A DNA stretch of 64,000 nucleotides from NCBI GenBank assembly GCA_016719855.1, contig JADJYH010000008.1, forward strand, positions 1 to 64,000, given 5' to 3'. A program made the translations under genes and the position numbers. Shown in pieces: positions 1 to 7,616 of the stretch. How positions within the stretch are numbered: position 1 is the stretch's first letter; every line of letters starts with the position of its first letter. Under the pieces are notes generated by a model. The model had not been told where the DNA came from. It saw only the letters and a program-made list of their open reading frames with translations, and made no database searches. The stretch comes from Saprospiraceae bacterium. Lineage in GTDB: Bacteria > Bacteroidota > Bacteroidia > Chitinophagales > Saprospiraceae.

Positions 1-1
1 T

Positions 2-184
2 GACCTGCGGCTCTATAAAAAATGGAACAAAACGGGCAAGAACTCGATGCTGTCGCTTGATATTCAGAACATTACGAGCCGGAAAAATGCACAGTACCAC
101 TACTACGACTCCGTGCAGGACAAGGTGCTGCTGAAACGGCAGCTCGGCTTGATTCCGATTTTGACGTGGCGGGGAGAGTTTTAG
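2..184 (+). CDS. TonB-dependent receptor, C-terminal end (partial)
   Basis: The window opens inside a plus-strand gene and only the last 60 codons are visible. The tail has the pattern of the final beta-strands of a Bacteroidota outer-membrane TonB-dependent receptor: an LRLYKKW start, a LSLDIQNITSRKNA turn, then QLGLIPILTWRGEF ending in a C-terminal phenylalanine, as expected for a protein inserted by BAM. Such receptors import siderophores, vitamins or glycans, but the substrate cannot be told from this piece. The plug domain, any carboxypeptidase-like N-terminal domain and the promoter lie upstream of the window. The gene is convergent with the TraB/GumN gene, with a repeat-flanked hairpin between them. 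Confidence 0.72.
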   Translation, partial: DLRLYKKWNKTGKNSMLSLDIQNITSRKNAQYHYYDSVQDKVLLKRQLGLIPILTWRGEF

Positions 185-331
185 TGATTGACGATTGACG
201 ACTGACGACTGACGATTGGGGTCGCAGCCAAAAAATAAAAAAGGGGACTGTGCTAAGTACACTGTCCCCTTTTCAATTTACCCGATGTACCCAATCGTCA
301 ATCGTCAGTCGTAAATCGTAAATCGTAAATC
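184..331. repeat. Degenerate 7-bp tandem repeat arms in inverted orientation around a terminator
   Basis: Directly after the receptor stop there is an array of units like GATTGAC and GACTGAC (about 185-221). Directly before the TraB/GumN stop there is a matching array on the other strand (about 292-331) ending in GATTTAC-type units. The reverse complement of the right arm nearly matches the left arm, ending in GATTGGG in both, so the two arms could pair into one long imperfect hairpin enclosing the terminator at 239-273. The right arm touches the TraB/GumN stop codon. Confidence 0.7.
239..273. terminator. Bidirectional intrinsic terminator
   Basis: A 10-bp perfect stem (AAAAGGGGAC pairing with GTCCCCTTTT), one T-T mismatch and a further GTG/CAC closure surround a short loop. 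A/T tracts lie on both sides, so it can end transcription of both converging genes. Confidence 0.75.
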
Positions 332-1253
332 ACCTAACTGGTTCCACCGTGTACCCCGCTTTGCGGAGCAAAGAAACCACGCCTTGGTCGCCGCCAAGAT
401 GGCCTGCGCCGACGGCGAAAAACGAGGGTTGCGCCAGCATCATTTCGCCCATGATGGGTATCCAGTTGCGGTTGCGGGTGTTGAGCAGCAGGTCTTCGTA
501 CTCGCCGATGCCCTCGTCCTCGCCCATCATGGTGCCCATGCCCACGATGTCCTGGTTTTTGTAAAGCTCCACCATCTGGTCGAACTGGCCGTCCTCGGTG
601 CTGCCGGACGATTTGATGGTCTCAACGAGCATCTTCGCCTGCGCCTCGTAGGGTATGCTGTCGAACATGCTCATTTGGTACTCTGCGGTTTCGAGGCCGC
701 CCATTTTTTTCTTTTGTTGCTCCGCAATTTCCATGATTTTCATCTCGTAGGACACCATGTCGCCATCGCCGCCGAGGCCACCGCCACCCATGTCGGCATC
801 GGCCAGCACGGTGAGGAACATGGGCTTCATCCGCTCGAACAGGAAAAGCGGCAGGCCCTGATTGTCGAAATGCGCCTTCACGAGGGCATAGTCTTCCTTG
901 CTCAGGAGGTCGGAGAGGGATTTGCCATCGGCCATGAAGGATTTCATCATCAGGCCCATCTGGGCGGGGAGGTTCATCATGTCCTCCATGTTGATTTCAA
1001 AGGTGACGAGCTTGGCCCGGTCAATGGCCGAGCGGGTGCTGTCCGTGAGGAAAAAATCGGCCTTGCCAATCATGTGGATGGTGCCGTAGAGGTACGAGGT
1101 CGTTGCCAAATCCTTGCCGCTGATGCGCCAGAGCAGGGCGTTTTCTTCGGCAGTTGGAGCGGTGCTTTTGATGGCTGGGGCTTCGGTCGGCTGCGCAAAC
1201 AACCCGCCAAAACCAATGATGAATGCAAAAAACAGACTGGTGAAATACTTCAT
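330..1253 (-). CDS. TraB/GumN family protein (secreted or periplasmic)
   Basis: The 307-residue product starts at the ATG that gives a clear signal peptide (MKYFTSLFFAFIIGFGGLFA, cleaved after AQ); the open frame extends further upstream without a signal. It has the family's N-terminal YLYGTIHM motif, an ELEVNLED-like EINMEDM segment and the C-terminal VGAGHLGG...VSLLRKAGYTVEPV signature. TraB/GumN proteins are thought to be metalloprotease-like enzymes with conserved Gly-His and Glu residues, but the bacterial ones have no firm substrate. The middle is rich in methionine and glycine (MGGGGLGGDGD). The gene stands alone and ends against the repeat-flanked terminator. Confidence 0.85.
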   Translation of the reverse strand: MKYFTSLFFAFIIGFGGLFAQPTEAPAIKSTAPTAEENALLWRISGKDLATTSYLYGTIHMIGKADFFLTDSTRSAIDRAKLVTFEINMEDMMNLPAQMGLMMKSFMADGKSLSDLLSKEDYALVKAHFDNQGLPLFLFERMKPMFLTVLADADMGGGGLGGDGDMVSYEMKIMEIAEQQKKKMGGLETAEYQMSMFDSIPYEAQAKMLVETIKSSGSTEDGQFDQMVELYKNQDIVGMGTMMGEDEGIGEYEDLLLNTRNRNWIPIMGEMMLAQPSFFAVGAGHLGGDQGVVSLLRKAGYTVEPVR

Positions 1254-1496
1254 TTTCAAAGTTTGAATTTTATGAAACAAAGGTAGAAAAATTAACGGTG
1301 GACGGCAGTTGGGTGACGGTTGACGGCCAACCTGAGCGCAGTTTTCGACGCATGGTATTTCAAAAGACACGAGCTGCTGCGCATGACGGCCACTGAACTC
1401 ACGGAGATTAACATTTATTTTTGGCAAACGGTTGTTTGAGGCATTGGCGGACAGTTTTTTAAAAATGACGAACTTGCGGGCAAAATTGTGTTTCCG

Positions 1497-2192
1497 ATGA
1501 AATATCTCGCACTCAGCCTCTTGTTTCTGTTGGTAAACTGTGGCTCGTCTTCCTTAGATGACAAACTGCCCAAGGCACCACCAACCACCGACCACCGTGA
1601 GCCGACCAGCGTGAGCCAACCACCGACACCCGGCCCGATTGATTACGACACCACGCAGTGGACGGAAATCACCCGCCTCGACCCGACCATCTTGCTCGAT
1701 TTGCGCTATGCCACCGACAATAATTTTGTGAAGGAAAAAATGTACGAATGCCCCCGCTGCTTCTTCCGTCCGGCGGTGGCGAAGGCACTCTTGAAAGCGC
1801 ACAAAACCTTGCAAAAAAAAGGCTACGGCCTGAAAATGTACGACTGCTACCGCCCCCGCCCCATCCAGTGGAAGCTCTGGAAAAAGGTGCCCGACCCCCG
1901 CTACGTGGCCGACCCCCGCAAAGGCTCCATGCACAACCGGGGCATGGCCGCCGACCTGACCATCGTGGACAAAAAGGGCAAGGAACTCGACATGGGCACC
2001 GACTTCGACTTTTTCGGGAAAGAAGCCTACCATGCCTACACCGCCCACCCGCAGCAGGTGCTGGACAACCGCAAGCTCCTGCTCAACACGATGGCCGCAG
2101 TGGGCATGAAGTTCACGACGACGGAGTGGTGGCACTATTCGTACAAGCCAAAAACTTATCCCATCGCCGATTGGGTGTGGGAGTGTAAATGA
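1497..2192 (+). CDS. D-alanyl-D-alanine dipeptidase, M15D (VanX/DdpX type), lipoprotein
   Basis: A 231-residue zinc peptidase that should cleave D-Ala-D-Ala, used in peptidoglycan turnover or dipeptide recycling. The zinc motif SMHNRGMAADL (SxHxxGxAxD) and the EWWHYSY motif, supplying the catalytic Glu and last His ligand, are intact. YDCYRPRPIQWKLW is the VanX-like substrate-side Arg region. The N-terminus (MKYLALSLLFLLVNCGSSS) has a lipobox with Cys, so the protein is probably membrane-anchored. I chose the ATG at 1497 over the GTG nine bases upstream because the signal peptide starts there. No vanA/vanH genes are nearby, so a resistance role is not supported. Its stop overlaps the next gene by 4 bp. 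Confidence 0.88.
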   Translation: MKYLALSLLFLLVNCGSSSLDDKLPKAPPTTDHREPTSVSQPPTPGPIDYDTTQWTEITRLDPTILLDLRYATDNNFVKEKMYECPRCFFRPAVAKALLKAHKTLQKKGYGLKMYDCYRPRPIQWKLWKKVPDPRYVADPRKGSMHNRGMAADLTIVDKKGKELDMGTDFDFFGKEAYHAYTAHPQQVLDNRKLLLNTMAAVGMKFTTTEWWHYSYKPKTYPIADWVWECK

Positions 2193-2782
2193 ACAGCTTG
2201 ATGGACACCAATTTGATTCTCCAAAACATTGCAAAGCACATCCAGCTCACGCCCGATGAGCAGGCGCATTTCGTGGCGATGCTGAAGCCAAAAACCGTAA
2301 AAAGAAAGGAAATGCTCTTGCAGGAAGGCGAGGTTTGCCGCCATTCCACTTTTGTCACGCAGGGCTGTTTGCGCAGCTACAACCTCGATAAAAACGGCCT
2401 TGAACATGTGTTGGCCTTTGCTCCGCCAGGTTGGTGGATTGCGGACATGTACAGTTTTATTGCCCAAAAACCCGGCACGCTGTACATCGAAGCAATGGAG
2501 CCTACTGAGGTGCTTTTGTTGTCAAAAGAAGACCAGGAGCGGCTTTATGCTGACATTCCGAAGTTCGAGCGCTTCTTCCGAATCATCATCGAAAACTCGC
2601 TGGTGAGCAACCAGCAGCGCCTGCTCGACAAGCTCAGTCTGCCAGCAGAGGAGCGCTACCGCAAATTTTGCAAAAAATACCCCTCGCTCGTCAACTGCCT
2701 GCCCCGTAAGCAAATCGCCTCGTACATCGGTGTGACGCCGGAGTTTTTTAGCAAAATGGTGAAGGGGATGAGCAGGGGCTGA
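2189..2782 (+). CDS. Crp/Fnr family transcriptional regulator
   Basis: A 197-residue protein with an N-terminal cyclic-nucleotide-binding-like beta barrel (about residues 30-120, with VKRKEMLLQEGEV and TQGCLRSYNLDKNG) and a C-terminal winged helix-turn-helix (about 150-195, LPRKQIASYIGVTPEFFSKM). It has the short Bacteroidota layout without Fe-S cysteines, so its ligand is unknown. The start ATG overlaps the stop of the dipeptidase gene (ATGA), which implies translational coupling. A second ATG lies four codons in. It may sense envelope state or simply share the promoter. Confidence 0.85.
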   Translation: MNSLMDTNLILQNIAKHIQLTPDEQAHFVAMLKPKTVKRKEMLLQEGEVCRHSTFVTQGCLRSYNLDKNGLEHVLAFAPPGWWIADMYSFIAQKPGTLYIEAMEPTEVLLLSKEDQERLYADIPKFERFFRIIIENSLVSNQQRLLDKLSLPAEERYRKFCKKYPSLVNCLPRKQIASYIGVTPEFFSKMVKGMSRG

Positions 2783-2795
2783 TGCTTTTAGGCGG

Positions 2796-3314
2796 TCAAA
2801 CCATTTTTTCCAGTGTGTTCAGGTTCCGTGCCGTGGTGCAGGTTTTGTACTTCGCTTTTGCCAAGATTTTGGAAAATGGCGTGTCTAGGCTTTGCCCGAT
2901 GGGCACTTTCCAATAAAGTAGGTTGTCGCCAAATTTTATGAAGTCCGATTCTTCGCCAAGGCTCTTTGCCACGGTTTTGAGTTCTTCAAAAACTGCTTCT
3001 TTGTCAATGAATACGACATAGGCGTGGTGGTTTTCATCCCTAGGCATGGGGTATTTGGCAATCACACCACTCAAGGTATCGAACTCATACAACAGCACGT
3101 ACGCTTCATAGTGGAAGGTTTCGGAAAGCCCTTTTTCCAGTAGAATTTTGAGGTTGGTGAGGGGTTTGTCCGATTCAAAAACGACGTTTCCAGTTTGCAA
3201 ATAGGTTTTCACCGATTTGCACCCCATTTTCTCAAAAGCCGATTGCAGGTCGGTCATCTTGATGCGGATATTGCCTACGTTGATGCCCCTGAGGAAGGCG
3301 ATAAATTTGGTCAT
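2796..3314 (-). CDS. DUF1697 domain-containing protein
   Basis: A 172-residue cytosolic protein that begins with the diagnostic MTKFIAFLRGINVG segment and continues with TYLQTGNVVFES, both typical of DUF1697 (YyaQ/YjbR-fold-like proteins without a proven activity). I chose the ATG at 3314; a TTG five codons earlier would overlap the upstream acetyltransferase gene by 4 bp. It ends IL(A)KAKYKTCTTARNLNTLEK, the normal C-terminus, so the gene is complete. Gene order suggests one transcript with the GNAT gene upstream on the same strand. Confidence 0.85.
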   Translation of the reverse strand: MTKFIAFLRGINVGNIRIKMTDLQSAFEKMGCKSVKTYLQTGNVVFESDKPLTNLKILLEKGLSETFHYEAYVLLYEFDTLSGVIAKYPMPRDENHHAYVVFIDKEAVFEELKTVAKSLGEESDFIKFGDNLLYWKVPIGQSLDTPFSKILAKAKYKTCTTARNLNTLEKMV

Positions 3315-3325
3315 GGTAGGATTGT

Positions 3326-3829
3326 TCAAAGTTCAATTTCAAACAAGCTCAAGGTAATGCCATTGTAGTGCTTGGGCAAGTTCCTAAAATCCGGCGTGAT
3401 GATGCCCAAGAAAGTAAACCCGCATTTTTGATAGTAAGCAATAAGCTTTTCGTTGTCACCCCAGGTGTCCATGCGCACATATTTTTTGCCCAGCGAACGA
3501 GCGTAGTCTTTTGACCAATCTGTGATGGCTTGGACGAAGTTGTTGCCCCGAAAACTGGGGTCTGTCACGATTCGGTGGATGTAGATGGCGTCGTTTTGGT
3601 CACGCTCGCCCCAGATTGAAACATCGTTGAAAGTAATGGCGAAAATACAGGCGATTTGCCCACCCAACAGGAGCTTCCATTGACGGTTTTCGCTGATTTC
3701 CTTGGTCACCAGCCCAGGCTCAAAACCCTTCCAGTGCTTGTCGAAAACCTTTTTTTGGTATTCGATGGCCGCATCGTATAGCTCAAATATCCGGTCGAAG
3801 TCCTGCGGTGTGCTGTTGATTATTTCCAT
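3326..3829 (-). CDS. GNAT family N-acetyltransferase
   Basis: A 167-residue acetyl-CoA-dependent N-acetyltransferase. The core fold is visible: a beta-strand IHRIVTDPSFRGNNF, where the R/Q-x-x-G acetyl-CoA loop appears as RGNN, then a helix (AITDWSKDYARSLG), the KYVRMDTWGDNEKL strand-turn and YYQKCGFTFLG at the end. The substrate cannot be deduced. It sits 11 bp before the DUF1697 gene and is probably cotranscribed with it. The ATG at 3829 gives a normal family start (MEIINSTPQDFDRI). Confidence 0.87.
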   Translation of the reverse strand: MEIINSTPQDFDRIFELYDAAIEYQKKVFDKHWKGFEPGLVTKEISENRQWKLLLGGQIACIFAITFNDVSIWGERDQNDAIYIHRIVTDPSFRGNNFVQAITDWSKDYARSLGKKYVRMDTWGDNEKLIAYYQKCGFTFLGIITPDFRNLPKHYNGITLSLFEIEL

Positions 3830-3885
3830 GAATTATCATTTTGGTAATCTGCTATTACCCACGCAATATAGCATTTGATTTCAGT

Positions 3886-4476
3886 TCAAAGTTCGGCCAG
3901 CACAATATGTTTGAAATAAATCGTCATATCATTTCCCGGATGCAATTGCAGCCCAATAGGCCCAGTGGCTGGCATGTTTTCAGAAGTATAGGCCATTACT
4001 TCCACGCCGTTCAGCCAGACGGTATAAGTTTTTCCGACGGACATTATTTTTATGGTGTTCCAGCCTTTTGGTTTCAATATATCTTTCACGCCTTTAGCTT
4101 CGGCTGCGTACCTCAAATTCGGGATATATGGAGAGCCAGTCATGTCCCGTTTCAGGGAACCTGAAATTCCAATCTGGATCTGGTCGTTTTCGGAACGGAG
4201 GAAAACGCCAGAATCAACTACCCCATCGCCCATTTTGAAATCAGTTTGGAACACAAAGTCCTTGTAATGTCGCTCTGTCCAGAGAATGGAGCCTTTTTTA
4301 TCAGGGCTGCTCTTCGCATTCAAGCATCCTTTTTTGGCTGTCCACCATATATTGTTTTCGGGAGCTTTCCAGCCATTTAGGTTTTTCCCGTTGAATATTT
4401 TTTCCATGCCCGGCGACTGTGCATAAACCGAACCGAAACAGCCAATAATGAGCAATATGCTTATGATGTTTTTCAT
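3886..4476 (-). CDS. DUF1080 (3-keto-disaccharide hydrolase-like) secreted protein
   Basis: A 196-residue product with a signal peptide (MKNIISILLIIGCFGSVYA, cleaved before QSPG) followed by one DUF1080 domain, a concanavalin-like jelly roll. Family hallmarks include IFNGKNLNGWKAPENNIWW near the start, the SGVFLRSEN strand, a GWNTIKI strand and GPIGLQLHPG near the end. Members are annotated as 3-keto-glucoside hydrolases or sugar-binding modules, and many Bacteroidota carry several. The start was chosen for the signal peptide. It probably acts in the periplasm or outside the cell. Confidence 0.85.
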   Translation of the reverse strand: MKNIISILLIIGCFGSVYAQSPGMEKIFNGKNLNGWKAPENNIWWTAKKGCLNAKSSPDKKGSILWTERHYKDFVFQTDFKMGDGVVDSGVFLRSENDQIQIGISGSLKRDMTGSPYIPNLRYAAEAKGVKDILKPKGWNTIKIMSVGKTYTVWLNGVEVMAYTSENMPATGPIGLQLHPGNDMTIYFKHIVLAEL

Positions 4477-4507
4477 GTAAAATCCCGTATTTAGGAAGCC
4501 AGTATTA

Positions 4508-4798
4508 TTAAACCATTCGCCTGTCCTTGTAATCTCCTTCCAATATGGGGGAATCAATTTCCGCTATTTTTGCATGGTGAAATATGAGGTGTACTTTGTC
4601 CACCATACGATGGTTAAATGTCAGAAAATCTTCCTTTGCATAATAGCTAGGCGCATTCCATTTAATGCGTTCCGATATGGCTGGATTTGCTGCTTTTATG
4701 ATTTGCCGCAACGCCTCAATTTCAGCTTTTAATGGGTGTTCCAGATTTTGCATATATTCTGCCACCAGCGTTTCATCTGTTTTTTTTGATTTTGCCAT
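4508..4798 (-). CDS. DUF1801 domain-containing protein, C-terminus possibly truncated
   Basis: A 96-residue protein (MAKSKKTDETLVAEYMQNL) with the DUF1801/YdhG core ERIKWNAPSYYAKEDFL and the ILEGDYKDRRMV segment. Relatives usually continue past RRM with a further helix of about 20-25 residues, whereas here a stop follows at once, so the C-terminus may be lost through a point mutation or base error. No alternative frame gives an obvious continuation. The function of DUF1801 is unproven; some relatives are called iron-chaperone-like. It lies just upstream (on the minus strand) of the DUF1080 gene and just after the terminator of the VOC-SRPBCC fusion. Confidence 0.75.
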   Translation of the reverse strand: MAKSKKTDETLVAEYMQNLEHPLKAEIEALRQIIKAANPAISERIKWNAPSYYAKEDFLTFNHRMVDKVHLIFHHAKIAEIDSPILEGDYKDRRMV

Positions 4799-4835
4799 GA
4801 TCTGGTAAATGTAATTCTTGATGACTACAAACATC

Positions 4836-4875
4836 AAAAAAGGTCGGCGGAGTTTGAAACCTCGCCGACCTTTTT
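4836..4875. terminator. Intrinsic terminator after the VOC-VOC-SRPBCC gene
   Basis: A 13-bp perfect stem (AAAAAGGTCGGCG with CGCCGACCTTTTT) just beyond the stop of the minus-strand fusion gene, with a T-tract in the minus-strand direction (A-tract on plus). It separates the fusion gene from the DUF1801 gene that follows. Confidence 0.75.
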
Positions 4876-4879
4876 CATA

Positions 4880-6172
4880 TCAACCGATGCTTTCCGCATA
4901 TTTTTTAAAATTATCGAGAATCGCTTGCCAGCCGCCTCGCTGCAATTCAACGGAGTTCATGTTCTCAGCCTCGAACGATTCCATGACGAAAGTGCCGCCT
5001 TCTACTTCTGAAAAATGGATTTGCACCTTCCTGTTGTCTTCAAGGGTGTAGTCAATGCGCTGATTTTCAAGCACTTGGTCGTACACGCCACCAAAATCAA
5101 AACCGAAGCTTCCGTCCTTGGCTTCCATGCGGGAGCTGAACTTGCCGCCTACCCGGAGGTCGTTTTCTGCACGGGGCGTATGCCAGTCATCCGAGGCATT
5201 GTTCCAGTGGATGATATGTTCGGGCTTCGTCCAAAGTTGCCATACTTTTTCGATGGGCGCATGGATGGTCGCTTGCACGGTAATGATGGTTTTACTGTCG
5301 TCGTTGGCGGCTTGCCGTAGTTTCTCAAGGTCAATTTTCTGCATCTGCATCATCGCTCCCATCGCCCGTTGCGCCCTTGCTGGGTCTGGGTCCATGAGCA
5401 GTTCGGGCAGTTCCGTCGGCACGATTTGCCAGGACAAGCCGTACCTATCCTTCAGCCAGCCGCACTGGCTTTCAGCGCCACCGTCGGCGGTGAGTTTGTT
5501 CCAGAAATAGTCCACCTCTGCTTGGTCTTCGCAATTGACCACAAAGGAAATGGCTTCGTTGAAGGTGTACTCCTGCTGCTGCAGGGGGTCATCCATGACC
5601 ATGAAAGTCTCGCCGTGGAGCGCAAATTGGGCATGCATTACCGTGCCTTCCGGCCCTTCTTCGCCAGCACCATAGCGCAAAATGCCCATGACGGAAGAGC
5701 CATCGAAGATGGACGTGTACAGCCCAAGTGCGGCCTCAGATTGGCCAAAATGCGCTCCCGTGAAAAGCAGCGAAGGGGTGAATTTTTGATGGCCAACCTC
5801 CTCCAATTTTCCGAAGGAGATTTGCCATGAAAGCCCGTAGCGGTCTTTCACCCAGCCGTATTTTTCGCTCCAGGGATACTTCTCCAACGGCATCAATGCC
5901 GTGCCCCCGTCTGAGAGTTTTTGCCAAACTTCGTCGGTCTCCGCCATTGTTTCGCAGGTTACATAAAAGGAAACGGAAGGATTGAACTTGAACATCGGCC
6001 CGCCGTTCAGGGCGGTGAAGTGCTGGCCGTCAAGCAGGAAGCCAACCGTTAGGGCCTTTTCGCCTTGGCGGAAGACCTTGTCCACCTTTGAGTTTTTGAA
6101 AACGGAGACGTAGAAGTTGGCAGCCTCTTCGGCTTGGCCATCGAACCATAGAAAAGGGGTGATTTTTTGCAT
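4880..6172 (-). CDS. Three-domain fusion: VOC (PhnB-like) - VOC (PhnB-like) - SRPBCC/AHSA1
   Basis: A 430-residue protein with two successive PhnB-like VOC domains and a C-terminal START-like SRPBCC domain. Domain 1 (about 1-135) starts MQKITPFLWFDGQAEEA and ends WVKDRYGLSWQISFG. Domain 2 (about 145-270) has the matching CGWLKDRYGLSWQIVP ending. Domain 3 (about 290-428) begins ITVQATIHAPIEKVWQLWT and ends with a GGWQAILDNFKKYAE helix, the AHSA1 pattern. Single-domain versions of both folds lie directly upstream, so the fusion probably arose from such a cluster. VOC domains usually bind a metal and a small hydrophobic or antibiotic ligand. No activity is proven for this architecture. The start was chosen at the family's MQKITPF. 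Confidence 0.88.
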   Translation of the reverse strand: MQKITPFLWFDGQAEEAANFYVSVFKNSKVDKVFRQGEKALTVGFLLDGQHFTALNGGPMFKFNPSVSFYVTCETMAETDEVWQKLSDGGTALMPLEKYPWSEKYGWVKDRYGLSWQISFGKLEEVGHQKFTPSLLFTGAHFGQSEAALGLYTSIFDGSSVMGILRYGAGEEGPEGTVMHAQFALHGETFMVMDDPLQQQEYTFNEAISFVVNCEDQAEVDYFWNKLTADGGAESQCGWLKDRYGLSWQIVPTELPELLMDPDPARAQRAMGAMMQMQKIDLEKLRQAANDDSKTIITVQATIHAPIEKVWQLWTKPEHIIHWNNASDDWHTPRAENDLRVGGKFSSRMEAKDGSFGFDFGGVYDQVLENQRIDYTLEDNRKVQIHFSEVEGGTFVMESFEAENMNSVELQRGGWQAILDNFKKYAESIG

Positions 6173-6269
6173 GATGAATTTTTTGTGAAAGGTGATAGTT
6201 TTTGGCTTTTGGAGAAAGGTTAAGCTCAAGATATTCATTGGTCAAGTGCTTTTCGTTCTGAAATTTCAC

Positions 6270-6710
6270 TCAAGCCTTTTCCGCACAATTGAACATCCAT
6301 TGCACGCCGAACCTGTCGGTGCAACTGCCAAAATAGTCGCCCCAAAACATATCCTGAAGCTCCATTTCCACCTTGCCGCCCGACGAGAGGGCATCGAACA
6401 AGCGCTTCGTTTCCGCCCGTGTGTCTGGTTCGAGGTTGATGTAAATATTGTTGCCAAATTTCACGTTGAAGCCCATCGTTTCTGGGGCATCCGTGCCCAT
6501 CAGCACATGTACGCCGCCGAGGATGGGCAGGGCAACGTGCATCACGAGGTTATTGTCGGCTTCGGCCATCGGGGGCGCACCGTCCTGTGCGGGTGCGCTG
6601 CTGAAACGGGAGATTTCGCCAGAAAACGCTCCGCCAAAAACGGTTTTGTAAAAATTGAACGCTTCCTCCGTGTTGCGGGGGAAATTGAGGTAAGTGCTTA
6701 CGCTTGCCAT
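6270..6710 (-). CDS. VOC family protein (PhnB-like)
   Basis: A 146-residue single VOC/PhnB-like protein: MASVSTYLNFPRNTEEAFNF at the start, the usual beta-alpha-beta-beta-beta halves, and the closing motif FWGDYFGSCTDRFGVQWMFN. These are often annotated as glyoxalase-fold or 3-demethylubiquinone-9 3-methyltransferase-like, although that reaction is not shown for them. It is part of a minus-strand run of similar genes and lies about 100 bp upstream of the three-domain fusion, so common transcription is likely. Confidence 0.88.
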   Translation of the reverse strand: MASVSTYLNFPRNTEEAFNFYKTVFGGAFSGEISRFSSAPAQDGAPPMAEADNNLVMHVALPILGGVHVLMGTDAPETMGFNVKFGNNIYINLEPDTRAETKRLFDALSSGGKVEMELQDMFWGDYFGSCTDRFGVQWMFNCAEKA

Positions 6711-6749
6711 GTCAAGTGATTTTAATTGGTGATGAAAAAAATTGGTGAA

Positions 6750-7178
6750 TTATGCTTCCGAAAGTTCCTTAATCTTGGCCAAAGCCGCAGGAAAAGTCTT
6801 GGCGAAATAGTCCCCGAATTCGTCCGTGGATTCCAGTTCAACCGATAGCTCGGTGCCTTCATCCTTCTCGTTCAGGAAGTAGCGTTCGTGGCTACCGCCC
6901 CAGGCGCTGGTCATGTCTTCGACGCCGTTTTTCATTTCTCCGAGATGCTCAAAGTCCATTACTTCGTTCGGTACAAGTTTGTCAATGCGGCTGACCATGC
7001 CGTCGTTGCCGCCAGGCCCAAGGAAGCGGATTTTGCTACCCTCCTGCCAGTCGCTTTCGGCGTAGGAGCCTTCGTGAAAAACGGCCGCCCATTGGCGGTA
7101 AGTGGCATCGTCCCAGAGGATTTGCCACACCCGCTCCCGTGTGGCATTGATGCTGATTGAGAAATTGAGTTTTTTCAT
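6750..7178 (-). CDS. SRPBCC (AHSA1/START-like) domain protein
   Basis: A 142-residue cytosolic START-like protein. The first strand and helix (LNFSISINATRERVWQILWD), the central GSKIRFLGPGGN and the C-terminal helix FPAALAKIKELSEA match the polyketide-cyclase/AHSA1 superfamily, which forms a hydrophobic ligand pocket. No catalytic residue can be assigned. It is about 40 bp from the VOC gene downstream and resembles domain 3 of the nearby fusion in fold, though not closely in sequence. Confidence 0.85.
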   Translation of the reverse strand: MKKLNFSISINATRERVWQILWDDATYRQWAAVFHEGSYAESDWQEGSKIRFLGPGGNDGMVSRIDKLVPNEVMDFEHLGEMKNGVEDMTSAWGGSHERYFLNEKDEGTELSVELESTDEFGDYFAKTFPAALAKIKELSEA

Positions 7179-7236
7179 TGATAATACTTTTTAAATGGGC
7201 TTGCTTGCCCAAATGATTGAAATGATAGGTTGAACA

Positions 7237-7605
7237 TTACTTTTTGACAGCCTTTTCAAGATGCTGCCGCACCCTGAACTTCACGATTTTGGTGATCAAA
7301 TCCAGCGGCATGGGCTGGTCGAGCGGGAATTGTACCGAGCCTTTTCCCTGTGGGTAAAAAGAAAGCTCTTTCGCAAATTCTTCGTGCCCGGTCGGTGTGG
7401 CGTAAAATCCGATGTGGTTTTTGAATGCCGCAAAATGAACCAAGTTGCCCTTCAACTTGAAGGTTGGGATAGCGTAGGCAATGGTTTCCTCGGCATCGGG
7501 CGCAGCGGTTTTGATGGTCGCCCGAACTTGTTCCAAAACTTGTTGAACTTCCTTCGGAAAACCGGCGATGTACTCGTCAATATTGTTGGGCTTAGTCGTG
7601 TTCAT
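7237..7605 (-). CDS. DUF1801 (YdhG-like) domain protein
   Basis: A complete 122-residue DUF1801 protein: NIDEYIAGFPKEVQQVLEQ at the start, the ETIAYAIPTFKLKGNLVHFA centre, the GSVQFPLDQPMPLDLI strand and a C-terminal helix IVKFRVRQHLEKAVKK. It is the full-length counterpart of the short DUF1801 gene at 4508-4798. Its position between the VOC and SRPBCC genes repeats a gene association often seen in Bacteroidota and Actinobacteria, but the shared role is unknown. Confidence 0.87.
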   Translation of the reverse strand: MNTTKPNNIDEYIAGFPKEVQQVLEQVRATIKTAAPDAEETIAYAIPTFKLKGNLVHFAAFKNHIGFYATPTGHEEFAKELSFYPQGKGSVQFPLDQPMPLDLITKIVKFRVRQHLEKAVKK

Positions 7606-7616
7606 ACGATTTATTT

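Noticed and set aside
292..331. Possible CRISPR-like array of short repeats
   Set aside because: Units are only 7-11 bp, degenerate and without spacers; no cas genes are present.
384..1286. Long plus-strand open frame over the TraB/GumN gene
   Set aside because: It is the antisense shadow of a clearly recognised minus-strand gene; its His/Val/Ala-rich composition is typical of such shadows.
1497..2192. Vancomycin resistance (vanX) cluster
   Set aside because: The dipeptidase stands without vanH/vanA or a two-component system; a cell-wall recycling role is more likely.
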